Shown here piece by piece: positions 24,708 through 32,631 of a DNA stretch of 64,000 bases (the stretch's first letter is position 1; every line of letters begins with the position of its first letter). A program made the translations under genes and the position numbers. Below the pieces are notes generated by a model. The model was not told where the DNA came from. It saw nothing but the letters and a program-made list of their open reading frames with translations, and did not search any database. The DNA comes from CAVUDO01 sp963740255 (GTDB taxonomy: Bacteria > Actinomycetota > Actinomycetes > Mycobacteriales > Cryptosporangiaceae), in contig CAVUDO010000006.1 in assembly GCA_963740255.1 (NCBI GenBank), positions 874,318-938,317 on the forward strand, given 5' to 3'.

Positions 24708-25026
24708 CGGGCGACCTCCCCGAAGGGTCCGCGGGCATCGGCTGGCGGTGTCCAGCCCATCCGACGCTAGTCGGCGGGTCCCCGGTGTCTTCCCCCCTCG
24801 GAGGTAGACCGCGGGGCAGCGTCGCGGGCCTCGGGCCGGAGGCATCCGGCGCCGCCTCACGGTCGGTCATCGTCTGTGCCCGAACCGTCGTCCCGAGAGG
24901 GCGGCGGACCGGGGACGACGGCCGGCCGGGGTGGGGCGGTGCCGGGCGCGGGGTGGGCCTACCCTGGTCAGCGCGGTCGTCCCGGCGTCGTGGCCGGTCC
25001 CGCCTTCACCCGGAAGGCCCGTAGCT
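24708..25026. promoter_or_regulatory. 319-bp divergent spacer
   Basis: No supported gene lies between the NuoF-like start and the cystathionine beta-synthase start. It is G/C-rich. A possible -10 element, TACCCT at 24960-24965, sits about 60 bp before the cystathionine beta-synthase gene. I see nothing resembling a riboswitch (no S-box or SAM-type pairing) despite the sulfur-metabolism neighbour. Confidence 0.3.
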
Positions 25027-26391
25027 GTGCGTTACTACGAGTCCCTCGTCGACCTCTTCGGCAACACCCCGCTGGTCAAGCTCCGGTCTGTCACCGAGGG
25101 CGTCGACGCGACCGTGCTGGCCAAGGTCGAGTACTTCAACCCCGGCGGTTCGGTCAAGGACCGCATCGCCGTCGGCATGATCGAGGCCGCCGAGCGGTCC
25201 GGCGCCCTGAAGCCCGGCGGCACGATCGTCGAGCCGACCAGCGGCAACACGGGCGTGGGCCTGGCCATCGTCGCCCAGACCAGGGGCTACCGCTGCGTCT
25301 TCGTCTGCCCGGACAAGGTCAGCCAGGACAAGATCAACGTGATGCGGGCCTACGGCGCCGAGGTCGTGGTCTGCCCGACCGCCGTGGCACCGGAGCATCC
25401 GGACTCCTACTACAACGTGTCCGACCGGCTGGTGCGCGAGATCGAGGGCGCCTGGAAGCCCGACCAGTACGCCAACCCCGAGGGTCCCGCGTCGCACTAC
25501 CGCACCACCGGGCCGGAGATCTGGGCCGACACCGACGGCCGGGTCACCCACTTCGTCACGGGCATCGGCACCGGCGGCACCATCTCGGGCACCGGTCGCT
25601 ACCTCAAGGAGGTTTCCGGGGGCGCGGTGAAGGTGATCGGGGCCGACCCGGAGGGCTCGGTCTACTCCGGCGGATCCGGCCGCCCGTACCTGGTCGAGGG
25701 CGTCGGCGAGGACTTCTGGCCGACGGCGTACGACCCGGACGTGCCGGACGAGATCATCGCGGTCTCCGACCGGAACTCCTTCGAGATGACCCGGCGGCTC
25801 GCGCGTGAGGAGGGCCTGCTGGTGGGCGGGTCCTGCGGGATGGCGGTGGTCGCGGCGCTGGAGGTGGCCCGCCGGGCCGGCCCGGACGACATCGTGGTGG
25901 TGCTGCTGCCCGACGGTGGCCGCGGCTACCTCTCGAAGATCTTCAGCGACGACTGGATGGCCGACTACGGCTTCCTCACCGCGGCGGGCAACGTGCTGGT
26001 CGGCGACATCCTGCAGGCCAAGACCCACGGGATGCCCGAGCTGGTGCACACCCATCCGAACGAGACGATCCGCGAGGCGATCGACATCCTGCACGAGTAC
26101 GCGGTGTCCCAGATCCCCGTGGTGAAGGCCGAGCCGCCGGTGATGAGCGCCGAGGTGGTCGGGTCGGTGGTGGAGAAGGACCTGCTCGACGCGCTGTTCG
26201 AAGGCCGGGCCAAGCTCGCCGATCCCGTCGAGCGGCACATGTCGCCGCCGCTGCCGATGATTGGCGCGGGCGAGGAGGTCGCGGCCGCGATGGCGGCGGT
26301 GGAGAAGGCCGACGCCGCGCTCGTGCTCGACCACGGCAAGCCGGTGGGCGTGCTGACCCGACAGGACCTTTTGGCCTACCTGGCACGCTGA
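25027..26391 (+). CDS. cbs: Cystathionine beta-synthase
   Basis: A PLP enzyme condensing serine and homocysteine in reverse transsulfuration. It has 454 residues from GTG 25027 (GGAAGG upstream). The cofactor Lys44 is in YFNPGGSVKDRIAV; the substrate loop is EPTSGNTGVGLAIV; the phosphate-cradle segment TGIGTGGTISGTGRYLKE is complete. Residues 325-454 are a CBS pair (TIREAIDILHEYAVSQIPVV, GVLTRQDLLAYL). The length and CBS pair separate it from cysteine synthases of about 310 residues. No cystathionine gamma-lyase is adjacent. The SpoIIM-like gene follows after 4 bp. Confidence 0.92.
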   Translation: MRYYESLVDLFGNTPLVKLRSVTEGVDATVLAKVEYFNPGGSVKDRIAVGMIEAAERSGALKPGGTIVEPTSGNTGVGLAIVAQTRGYRCVFVCPDKVSQDKINVMRAYGAEVVVCPTAVAPEHPDSYYNVSDRLVREIEGAWKPDQYANPEGPASHYRTTGPEIWADTDGRVTHFVTGIGTGGTISGTGRYLKEVSGGAVKVIGADPEGSVYSGGSGRPYLVEGVGEDFWPTAYDPDVPDEIIAVSDRNSFEMTRRLAREEGLLVGGSCGMAVVAALEVARRAGPDDIVVVLLPDGGRGYLSKIFSDDWMADYGFLTAAGNVLVGDILQAKTHGMPELVHTHPNETIREAIDILHEYAVSQIPVVKAEPPVMSAEVVGSVVEKDLLDALFEGRAKLADPVERHMSPPLPMIGAGEEVAAAMAAVEKADAALVLDHGKPVGVLTRQDLLAYLAR

Positions 26392-26395
26392 CGCC

Positions 26396-27391
26396 ATGGA
26401 TCTCGACGCCTACGTGGCCGAGCACGCGCACGAGTGGAAGCGGCTGGAGGAACTCGTCGGCCGGCGGCGGGTCTCCGGCGAGGAGGCCGACGAGCTGATC
26501 GCGCTCTACCAGCGCACGGCCACCCACCTCTCGGCCGTGCAGAGCCGCTCGCCCGATCCCGCGCTGGTTGCCCGGCTGTCGCGGCTGGTCTCGCGGGCCC
26601 GGGCGTCGGTGGCCGGCGGGAGCGCGCCGTCGTGGGCCGGCGTCGGCCGGTTCGTGACGGTGACCTTCCCGGTGTCGGTGTACCGGGCGTGGCCGTGGTG
26701 GAGTGGGGTGGCCACGGGGTTCTCCTTGGTGGCGTTCTCGCTGATCGCGTTCATCGGCTCGGACCGGCAGCTGGCCCGCAAGCTGGCGCCGGACTCGGTG
26801 ATCCAGGAACTGGTCGAGAAGGACTTCGCGAACTACTACTCGGAGAACCCGGCCCAGAACTTCGCCGCGCAGGTGTGGCTCAACAATGCGCTGCTCTCGG
26901 CGATGGTGCTGGTCGCCGGGGTGCTGATCGTCCCGGTGATCTACGTGCTGATCGAGAACGCGGTCGGCGTCGGCGTGATCGGCGGGATCATGGTGGCCTA
27001 CGGCAAGGCCGACGTGTTCTTCGGGCTGATCACGCCGCACGGACTGCTCGAACTCACCTGCGTGTTCGTGGCCGCGGGGGTGGGCCTTCGGGTGGGCTGG
27101 TCGTGGGTCGCGCCGGGCCGGGGGCGCACCCGTCCGCAGGCGCTGGCCGAGACCACTCGCGAGGCGGTGCTGGTGGCGCTCGGGCTGGTGGTGGTGTTGG
27201 CGATCTCCGGGGTGATCGAGGCGTTCGTCACGCCGTCGTCGCTGCCCACCTGGGCCCGCATCGCGATCGGCGTGACCGCGTTCGGGGCCTTCCTGGGATA
27301 CGTCCTCTACTTCGGCTACCGCGCGGCGCGGGCGGGCGCCACGGGCGACCTGGCGGTCGGCGAGCGCGAGGACCTGGCGCCCTCGGTGTGA
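26396..27391 (+). CDS. Stage II sporulation protein M (SpoIIM/DUF95)-like membrane protein
   Basis: A 331-residue integral membrane protein. The N-terminal 80 residues are a soluble helical region (HAHEWKRLEELVGRRRVSGEEADELIALYQRTATHLS), typical of actinobacterial SpoIIM-like proteins. Five or six membrane spans follow (GVATGFSLVAFSLIAFIG, LLSAMVLVAGVLIVPVIYVL, and others to VTAFGAFLGYVLYFGY). The conserved DVFFGLITPHGLLEL motif between spans is a hallmark of the family. In actinobacteria these genes often sit near RDD proteins and MoxR/DUF58 genes; here the MoxR-DUF58 operon is 6 kb away on the other strand. Role in envelope remodelling is inferred. Confidence 0.88.
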   Translation: MDLDAYVAEHAHEWKRLEELVGRRRVSGEEADELIALYQRTATHLSAVQSRSPDPALVARLSRLVSRARASVAGGSAPSWAGVGRFVTVTFPVSVYRAWPWWSGVATGFSLVAFSLIAFIGSDRQLARKLAPDSVIQELVEKDFANYYSENPAQNFAAQVWLNNALLSAMVLVAGVLIVPVIYVLIENAVGVGVIGGIMVAYGKADVFFGLITPHGLLELTCVFVAAGVGLRVGWSWVAPGRGRTRPQALAETTREAVLVALGLVVVLAISGVIEAFVTPSSLPTWARIAIGVTAFGAFLGYVLYFGYRAARAGATGDLAVGEREDLAPSV

Positions 27392-27438
27392 CGGCGTTGG
27401 CAATTGCCCCCGTGGCCGGCGCCCGCGGGAGGCCGCGG

Positions 27439-27894
27439 TCAGGTGCCGTCGACGACGCGGCGGTTCCCGAGCGGTTCGGTGAGCGCGACGCGCACCGACT
27501 TCTGGATGCCGATGTCGATACAGACCTGCTCCGCGGCCTTCGGGTCGCTGCCCTCGTGCAGGGCGATCCGGACGGCGTCGGGCCGGTAGGTCACCGTCAC
27601 GTGGTCGAGCACGTTGCACGGCTCGACGCCGCTCCAGTAGGTGACCACGACGGCCCGGGTGCCGTCGGGCTCGGCGCTCTCCCACTTGACCGCGCGCACC
27701 TGCGCCATGCCGGGACGTGGCGCGACCAGCCGGGGCCGGCCGTTCGGTGCGGGGTCTGCGGCCCCCGGCGGCTGGATCGGCGTGGAGACGACCGGCGGCG
27801 TGACCGGCGTGTCCGGCCCGACCGTGGCCGCCACCGCGATGCCCGCGAACAGCACCGCCGCGACGGTGGCTCCGACGATCACAGGCGTCCTCAT
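27439..27894 (-). CDS. Secreted or membrane-anchored hypothetical protein
   Basis: A 151-residue protein from ATG 27894 with GGAGG five bases upstream. Residues 3-24 form a signal peptide or anchor (TPVIVGATVAAVLFAGIAVA) and residues 28-65 a Pro-rich linker. The C-terminal ~85 residues are a small domain with two cysteines (VEPCNVLDH and EQVCIDIGI) that may form a disulfide outside the cell. The pattern GVEPCNVLDHVTVTYRPDAV resembles many actinobacterial extracytoplasmic proteins of unknown function. It converges with the SpoIIM-like gene across a 47-bp gap. Confidence 0.8.
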   Translation of the reverse strand: MRTPVIVGATVAAVLFAGIAVAATVGPDTPVTPPVVSTPIQPPGAADPAPNGRPRLVAPRPGMAQVRAVKWESAEPDGTRAVVVTYWSGVEPCNVLDHVTVTYRPDAVRIALHEGSDPKAAEQVCIDIGIQKSVRVALTEPLGNRRVVDGT

Positions 27895-27966
27895 GGGTAC
27901 CTCCGTTGGGCTGTCACCTCGGTGGGACGCATCCACCCGGGCACACGGTTCCGTCCTCCCCGCACG

Positions 27967-28033
27967 GTAGGCGTCCCGACGCCTACCTTGCTGCCCCGGT
28001 CGGCGTCCCGACGGCTACCTTGCTGCCCAAGGT
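27967..28033. repeat. 32-bp tandem duplication with embedded palindrome
   Basis: Two 32-bp copies (27970-28001 and 28002-28033) share GGCGTCCCGAC-S-CTACCTTGCTGCCC except for one base at 27982/28014. In the first copy GTAGGCGTC and GACGCCTAC flank CC as a 20-bp palindrome (27967-27986); the single substitution breaks this symmetry in the second copy. It lies in the divergent spacer upstream of adenosine deaminase, about 140 bp before its start. Confidence 0.8.
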
Positions 28034-28174
28034 CGTTCCGGCGATTCGGCGACAAGGCCGGGCTCGCGGTGGTGGCGTTGCTCGACGACCGGGAGCGGGA
28101 ACTCCAGCGCGCCGTCCTCTCCGGCCCCCCGCCGCTCGCCCCGATCGGTCCCGCGGGCTCGCTAGGGTCGGCCA

Positions 28175-29245
28175 ATGATCGACCTTGCCGCGTTCGTCGC
28201 GGGCCTGCCCAAAGCCGAGCTGCACGTGCACCACGTCGGGTCGGCCTCGCCGCGGATCGTCTCCGAACTCGCCGCCCGGCACGCCGGCACGACGCCCGTG
28301 CCGGCCGATCCCGAGGCGCTGGCCGACTACTTCGCCTTCCGCGACTTCGCCCATTTCGTCGAGGTGTACCTCTCGGTGGCGGACCTGATCCGGGACCCGG
28401 CCGACGTCCGGGTCCTCACCTTCGAGGCGGCCCGCGAGCTGGCCCGCCAGCAGGTCCGGTACGCCGAGCTGACGGTCACCCCGTTCTCGCACGTCAGCCG
28501 GGGAATGCCAGCCGAGGCGTTCTGCGAGGCGATCGAGGACGCGCGGGTGCACGCCGAGCGTGACCTGGGCATCGTGCTGCGGTGGTGCTTCGACATCCCG
28601 GGCGAGGCCGGCCTGCCGGCGGCCGAGCAGACCCTGCGGATCGCGCTGGACCAGCGGCCGGACGGGCTGGTCTCGTTCGGGCTGGGCGGCCCGGAGATCG
28701 GCGTGCCCCGCCCGCAGTTCGCGCCGTACTTCGACCAGGCCCGGGCGGCGGGGCTGCACTCGGTGCCGCACGCCGGCGAGACCACCGGGCCCGGGACGAT
28801 CTGGGACGCCCTGCGCCTGCTCGGTGCCGAACGGATCGGTCACGGGACGAGCTGCCTGGCCGACGAGGCGCTGGTCGCCCACCTGGCCGAGCACCAGGTC
28901 CCGCTGGAGGTGTGTCCCACCTCCAACGTGCGCACCCGGGCGGTCCGGTCGCTGGCCGAGCACCCGCTGCCGGCGATGGTGGCCGCCGGGCTGTTCGTCA
29001 CGGTCAACTCCGACGACCCGCCGATGTTCGGCACCACCCTGGACGGCGAGTACGTCATCGCGGCCGAGCTCCTCGCTCTCGACGCCGCCGGCCTCGCCGC
29101 GCTCGCCGCCAACGCGGTGACCGCCTCGTTCCTCGACCCGGCCGGCAAGAAGCGGATCGCCGCCGAGATCGACACCTACGCCGCGCAGTGGACCGCTCCG
29201 ACGGACGGGGACCTGCGGGACACACCGGCCGGCCCGACCTCGTAG
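28175..29245 (+). CDS. add: Adenosine deaminase family protein
   Basis: A 356-residue metal-dependent amidohydrolase of the adenosine deaminase family, converting adenosine to inosine or a related purine nucleoside. The metal motif is PKAELHVHHVGS, the family KAELH-x-H-x-x-G signature with His in place of Leu. Further sites are GLGGPEIG, the metal His in HSVPHAGETTGP with catalytic Glu, the His in ERIGHGTSC, and VNSDDPPMFGTTL with the metal Asp pair. AGGG precedes ATG 28175 by seven bases. An aminodeoxyfutalosine-type substrate cannot be excluded. It is monocistronic. Confidence 0.88.
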   Translation: MIDLAAFVAGLPKAELHVHHVGSASPRIVSELAARHAGTTPVPADPEALADYFAFRDFAHFVEVYLSVADLIRDPADVRVLTFEAARELARQQVRYAELTVTPFSHVSRGMPAEAFCEAIEDARVHAERDLGIVLRWCFDIPGEAGLPAAEQTLRIALDQRPDGLVSFGLGGPEIGVPRPQFAPYFDQARAAGLHSVPHAGETTGPGTIWDALRLLGAERIGHGTSCLADEALVAHLAEHQVPLEVCPTSNVRTRAVRSLAEHPLPAMVAAGLFVTVNSDDPPMFGTTLDGEYVIAAELLALDAAGLAALAANAVTASFLDPAGKKRIAAEIDTYAAQWTAPTDGDLRDTPAGPTS

Positions 29246-29300
29246 CGCTGCCTCCACCGCGGATAGTCGAACCAGGGCGCGGGGGAGCCGCTGGCCGAGC

Positions 29301-29337
29301 TAAGTACGTAAGTACGTAGTTACGGTATACTGAGGGA
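29301..29337 (+). promoter_or_regulatory. Promoter and operator of the ArsR-type regulator gene
   Basis: TATACT at 29326-29331 is a near-consensus -10 box. Transcription would then begin at about 29338, the A of the start codon, suggesting a leaderless mRNA (a GAGGG also precedes the ATG). Just upstream is GTAAGTACGTAGTTAC (29308-29323), a 16-bp imperfect palindrome, and TAAGTACG is directly repeated at 29301 and 29309. This stands out against the GC-rich background and is a good candidate for autoregulation. Confidence 0.6.
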
Positions 29338-30036
29338 ATGACCGCGGACGACATCGCGGCCCGGTTGGACGAGTTGGCCGAACGCGTGGCCGACCTGGAG
29401 CGCCGGGTGGCCGGCGGCGCCGACAAGGCGTCCGCCGCGTCCGCCGCGTCCGCCGCGTCCGCCGCGTCCGCCGCGTCCGCCGCGTCCGCCGCGTCCGCCG
29501 CGTCCGCCGCGTCCGCCGCGTCCGCCGCGTCCGCCGCGTCCGCCGCGTCCGCCGCGTCCGCCGCGTCCGCCGCGTCCGCCGCGTCCGCCGCGTCCGCCGC
29601 GTCCGCCGATCCCACGGTGCCGGCATCCGGGGACCGACCGTTCTGGGCACTGGAGGGGCTCCAGGAGCGGGCTCCCGAAGGCGGAGCTGTGCTGTTCACA
29701 GGTGCGGTGACCCTGCCGACGGGAGAGGAGTACGGGTGGCAGGAGACCTACGCCGCGGCCGAACTCCTCGACCGTGACTGGGACGGCGCCGCGGCCTCGC
29801 TCTCGGCACTGGCCCACCCTGTGCGGCTCCGCCTGCTGCGGCATGTGCTGCGCGGAGGGTGTACCGCCGCCGAACTCCAGGCGGCAGAGGGCCTGGGCAC
29901 GAGCGGCCAGTTCTACCACCACGTCCGCCAGCTGATTGCCGCCGGCTGGCTGCGCGCCGCCGGTCGTGGGCGGTACAGCGTTCCGTCCGAACGCGTGGTG
30001 ATCGTCCTCACCCTCATCGCGGAGGTAGATCGATGA
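29338..30036 (+). CDS. ArsR-type winged-helix regulator with (Ala-Ser-Ala)20 linker
   Basis: A 232-residue regulator. Residues 4-27 form a coiled-coil heptad segment (DIAARLDELAERVADLERRV). Residues 31-90 are 20 uninterrupted Ala-Ser-Ala triplets encoded by identical 9-bp units. Residues about 150-232 are an ArsR-type winged helix (SLSALAHPVRLRLLRHVLRG, TAAELQAAEGLGTSGQFYHH, LIAAGWLRAAGRGRYS). No metal-binding Cys motif (such as ELCVCD) is present, so the signal is not arsenic-like. Its stop overlaps the serine hydrolase start (ATGA), so it probably controls that gene. The linker would set the distance between coiled coil and DNA-binding domain. Confidence 0.88.
   Translation: MTADDIAARLDELAERVADLERRVAGGADKASAASAASAASAASAASAASAASAASAASAASAASAASAASAASAASAASAASAASAASADPTVPASGDRPFWALEGLQERAPEGGAVLFTGAVTLPTGEEYGWQETYAAAELLDRDWDGAAASLSALAHPVRLRLLRHVLRGGCTAAELQAAEGLGTSGQFYHHVRQLIAAGWLRAAGRGRYSVPSERVVIVLTLIAEVDR
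29428..29607 (+). repeat. (GCGTCCGCC)20 perfect coding minisatellite
   Basis: Exactly 20 tandem copies of GCGTCCGCC (180 bp) without one mismatch, in frame, encoding Ala-Ser-Ala each time. Being a multiple of three, copy-number change would alter linker length without shifting the frame. The lack of any synonymous variation implies recent expansion or continuing homogenisation. The copy number in an assembly may not be accurate. Confidence 0.97.
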
Positions 30037-31532
30037 CAACGACCCGATTCCGAACGCTGGCCCTGGTCGGCCTGGTGGCACTGCTCGGCGGCGCCGTGGG
30101 CGCCCTGGTCGGTCCCGAGCCGGCCCGCCTCGGCGGCCCGGGAACCGGCGACGCCGCACTGGCAGCCGACGTCCGGGTCGCGGTATCAGATGCCGACGGC
30201 TACCGGGGCCTCGCAGTCGCCAAGGTCGAGGCCGGCGGCGCCGTGCGGTTCGCCGGACTCGGCGAGACGGCGGCGGGCACCACGGTGGACCGGGACACGA
30301 CATTCGAGATCGGCTCGGTCACCAAGACGTTCACCGGAGCTCTCCTGGCCGACGCCGTCAAGCGAGGCGAGGTCACGCCGGAGACCACGCTGGCCGAGGC
30401 GATACCCGACATCCGCTTCACCGATCCGTCGCTGGCCGCCACCCCCCTCGCCGAGCTCGCGAGCCACCGGGCCGGCCTCCCGAGGCTCACTGGCGGACTG
30501 CGTCCCGCGCTGGACGGGTTGGCGTTCCAGTTCGGCGGCGAGAACCCGTATGCCCGTTACGATGCGCCGACCCTCGTCGCCGCCGCGGCCTCCACGCGGC
30601 CCGGGAAGCGTGGCGCCGACGTCTACTACTCCAACCTGGGCGTCGCGTTGCTCGGCCACGCGCTCGCCGACCGCGCCGGCATGGCCTATCCCGACCTGGT
30701 CCGCACCCGGTTGCTGGAGCCGTTGGGCATGGATGCCACCGTGATCGCGCCGGCGGGTCAGCCGAGAGATCCGGCCGGCGGCCAGCGCGCCAACGGAGCG
30801 CCGGTGGAGCCGTGGACCGGACTCGGGTATGCACCCGCGGGTGTCGGACCGTGGTCGACCGCGCCGGACATGGCCGCGCTGCTCCGGGGCACCGCGGCCG
30901 GCACCGCCCCGGGAGCCGCCGCGACCACCCCCCGCTGGGACGTGGAGGAGGACCGGCGGGTCGGCTACGCCTGGTTCACCGACCGCCACGGTCAGCGGGA
31001 GATCGCCTGGCACAACGGGGCCACCGGCGGCTTCCGCTCCTGGGTCGGGTTCGACCGGGCCACCGGGGAGGGCGTGGTCGTGCTGGGCAACACCGACAAG
31101 GATGTGGACGAGATCGGCCTGCGCCTGCTCGGCGTGCGCACTGCCGAGCCGGCCGGTTCGGCCCCGCCGTGGGAGGCGATCGTGGTGCTCGCCGCGCTGT
31201 TCGCCGCAGTCGGCGGCCTGCTCTACGCGGCCTGGCGGGCGCTGCCCGGTCGGGACACCGGGCCGGACCGGCTCTCCCTGGTCGCCGGGCTGTTCTCGGC
31301 GGTCGCGCTGCTGGTGGTCACGACCCGGCTCGGGCCGTGGGACCAGCTCACGGCGTGGCCCTGGATCGTCGCGGCAGCTGTGACGGCGGTGGGAGTGGCA
31401 CTCGCCGTCCGCGCCTGGCCGTCCATCCCGACGATCGGTACGCGCCGTCCGCGTCTGCGACGCTTCACCGGACCGTTGAGCGTCACCACCGCCGTCGGGC
31501 TCCTCGCCGCGACCCTTATCATCGCCCTCTGA
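30033..31532 (+). CDS. Membrane serine hydrolase (beta-lactamase/penicillin-binding fold)
   Basis: A 499-residue class C beta-lactamase-like serine hydrolase. Residues 7-27 form a signal anchor. The catalytic Ser95 and Lys98 are in GSVTKTF, the Tyr in VYYSNLGVAL (Y-x-N), and the third motif is HNGATGG (H-x-G). Residues 370-499 contribute three or four further membrane spans (AIVVLAALFAAVGGLLYAAW, LVAGLFSAVALLVVTT and others). Such proteins include D-aminopeptidases, esterases and beta-lactamase homologues; the real substrate is unknown. It is translationally coupled to the ArsR-type regulator. Confidence 0.88.
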   Translation: MTTTRFRTLALVGLVALLGGAVGALVGPEPARLGGPGTGDAALAADVRVAVSDADGYRGLAVAKVEAGGAVRFAGLGETAAGTTVDRDTTFEIGSVTKTFTGALLADAVKRGEVTPETTLAEAIPDIRFTDPSLAATPLAELASHRAGLPRLTGGLRPALDGLAFQFGGENPYARYDAPTLVAAAASTRPGKRGADVYYSNLGVALLGHALADRAGMAYPDLVRTRLLEPLGMDATVIAPAGQPRDPAGGQRANGAPVEPWTGLGYAPAGVGPWSTAPDMAALLRGTAAGTAPGAAATTPRWDVEEDRRVGYAWFTDRHGQREIAWHNGATGGFRSWVGFDRATGEGVVVLGNTDKDVDEIGLRLLGVRTAEPAGSAPPWEAIVVLAALFAAVGGLLYAAWRALPGRDTGPDRLSLVAGLFSAVALLVVTTRLGPWDQLTAWPWIVAAAVTAVGVALAVRAWPSIPTIGTRRPRLRRFTGPLSVTTAVGLLAATLIIAL

Positions 31533-31589
31533 CCCGTCGCTCGGTCTCTCACTGACTGTCCTGACGGGCTGCCCTGGGAGGGACAGGCG

Positions 31590-32621
31590 ATGGCCGAGGT
31601 GTTCGTCACCGGCGGATCCGGGTTCATCGGGCGTGCGCTGATCCGTCGGCTGGCGGCGGACGGCCACACGGTGCGAGCCCTGGTCCGCAGTCCGGCGGCG
31701 TTCGAGCAGGTGGCCAACGCCGGGGCCTTCCCGGTGCACGGCGACCTGCTCGATGCCAACTCCGTCCGGGCCGCCGTGCAGGGCTGTGAGCTGGTCTTCC
31801 ATCTGGCGGCGCAGACAGACCCGGCCGCGGGCTGGGCGGCGCACCGCCGGGTCACGGTGGACGGCACGCGCTCGGTGCTGCGGGCCTGCAAGGAGGCCGG
31901 GGTGCCGCGGCTGGTGCACGCGAGCACCGAGGCGGTGCTGATGACCGGCCAGCGGCTGGTCGACGTGGATGAGACCGCACCGCTGCGTCCGGACTCGAAG
32001 GCCGCCTACCCGGCGACGAAGGCGGCGGCCGAACAGATGGTCCGGGACGCCAACGGTGCGGCGCTGGAGACCGTGGTGGTGCGGCCCCGGTTCGTCTGGG
32101 GCGCCGGCGACACCTCGCTGTTGCCGGTGCTGGTCGAGGCGGCCCGGTCCGGGCGGCTCCGGTGGATCTCCGGCGGCCGGCACCTGACCGACGTCACCCA
32201 CGTCGACAACGCCGTGGAAGGCCTGGTGCTGGCGGCGTTGCGCGGTGCGTCCGGTGGGGTGTACTTCGTCACCGACGACCACCTGGTCACGTTCCGCTCG
32301 TTCGTCAGCGAACTGCTCCGGACGCAGGGCGTCGAGCCGCCCACCCGCTCGATTCCGGGCTGGCTGGCGAGGGCCGGCACGGCCACCGGCGAGGCGACCT
32401 GGCGGTGGCTCCGGCTGTCCGGCCGGCCGCCGCTGGACCGGATGGCACTGTGGCTGATGTCGCTGGACTGCACCCTGGACATCACCCGGGCCCGCACCGA
32501 CCTCGGCTACCGCCCTGTCCGCACCCACGAGTCCGGTCTCGCCGACATGCGCACCGCGACGGCCCTCACCCCGGAGCCGACCCCGGCGCACCCCCTCCCA
32601 GGCAGCGCAGACGCGACCTAA
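31590..32621 (+). CDS. NAD(P)-dependent epimerase / 3-beta-HSD-like extended SDR
   Basis: A 343-residue extended short-chain dehydrogenase/reductase. The Rossmann motif is FVTGGSGFIGRALIRRL (TG-x-x-G-x-x-G), followed by GDLLDANSVRAAVQGCELVFHLAA. The catalytic pair Tyr and Lys lies in AAYPATKAAAEQ, with VHASTEAVL supplying the Ser/Thr. The C-terminal region (PPTRSIPGWLARAG) resembles 3-beta-hydroxysteroid dehydrogenase and sterol-type enzymes. A steroid or isoprenoid substrate is possible. SD GGGAGGGAC precedes ATG 31590. It converges with the DUF58 gene across ten bases. Confidence 0.87.
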   Translation: MAEVFVTGGSGFIGRALIRRLAADGHTVRALVRSPAAFEQVANAGAFPVHGDLLDANSVRAAVQGCELVFHLAAQTDPAAGWAAHRRVTVDGTRSVLRACKEAGVPRLVHASTEAVLMTGQRLVDVDETAPLRPDSKAAYPATKAAAEQMVRDANGAALETVVVRPRFVWGAGDTSLLPVLVEAARSGRLRWISGGRHLTDVTHVDNAVEGLVLAALRGASGGVYFVTDDHLVTFRSFVSELLRTQGVEPPTRSIPGWLARAGTATGEATWRWLRLSGRPPLDRMALWLMSLDCTLDITRARTDLGYRPVRTHESGLADMRTATALTPEPTPAHPLPGSADAT

Positions 32622-32631
32622 CCCGGCGCCG

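Noticed and set aside
24708..25026. SAM or other riboswitch upstream of cystathionine beta-synthase
   Set aside because: No paired-helix arrangement or conserved core typical of SAM riboswitches can be seen by eye.
29428..29607. CRISPR array
   Set aside because: The repeats are contiguous 9-bp units with no spacers and lie within a coding frame.
29320..30303. Minus-strand frame with a long GGR collagen-like repeat
   Set aside because: It is the complement of the (GCGTCCGCC)20 coding tract. The plus-strand frame has proper domains, promoter and a coupled downstream gene.
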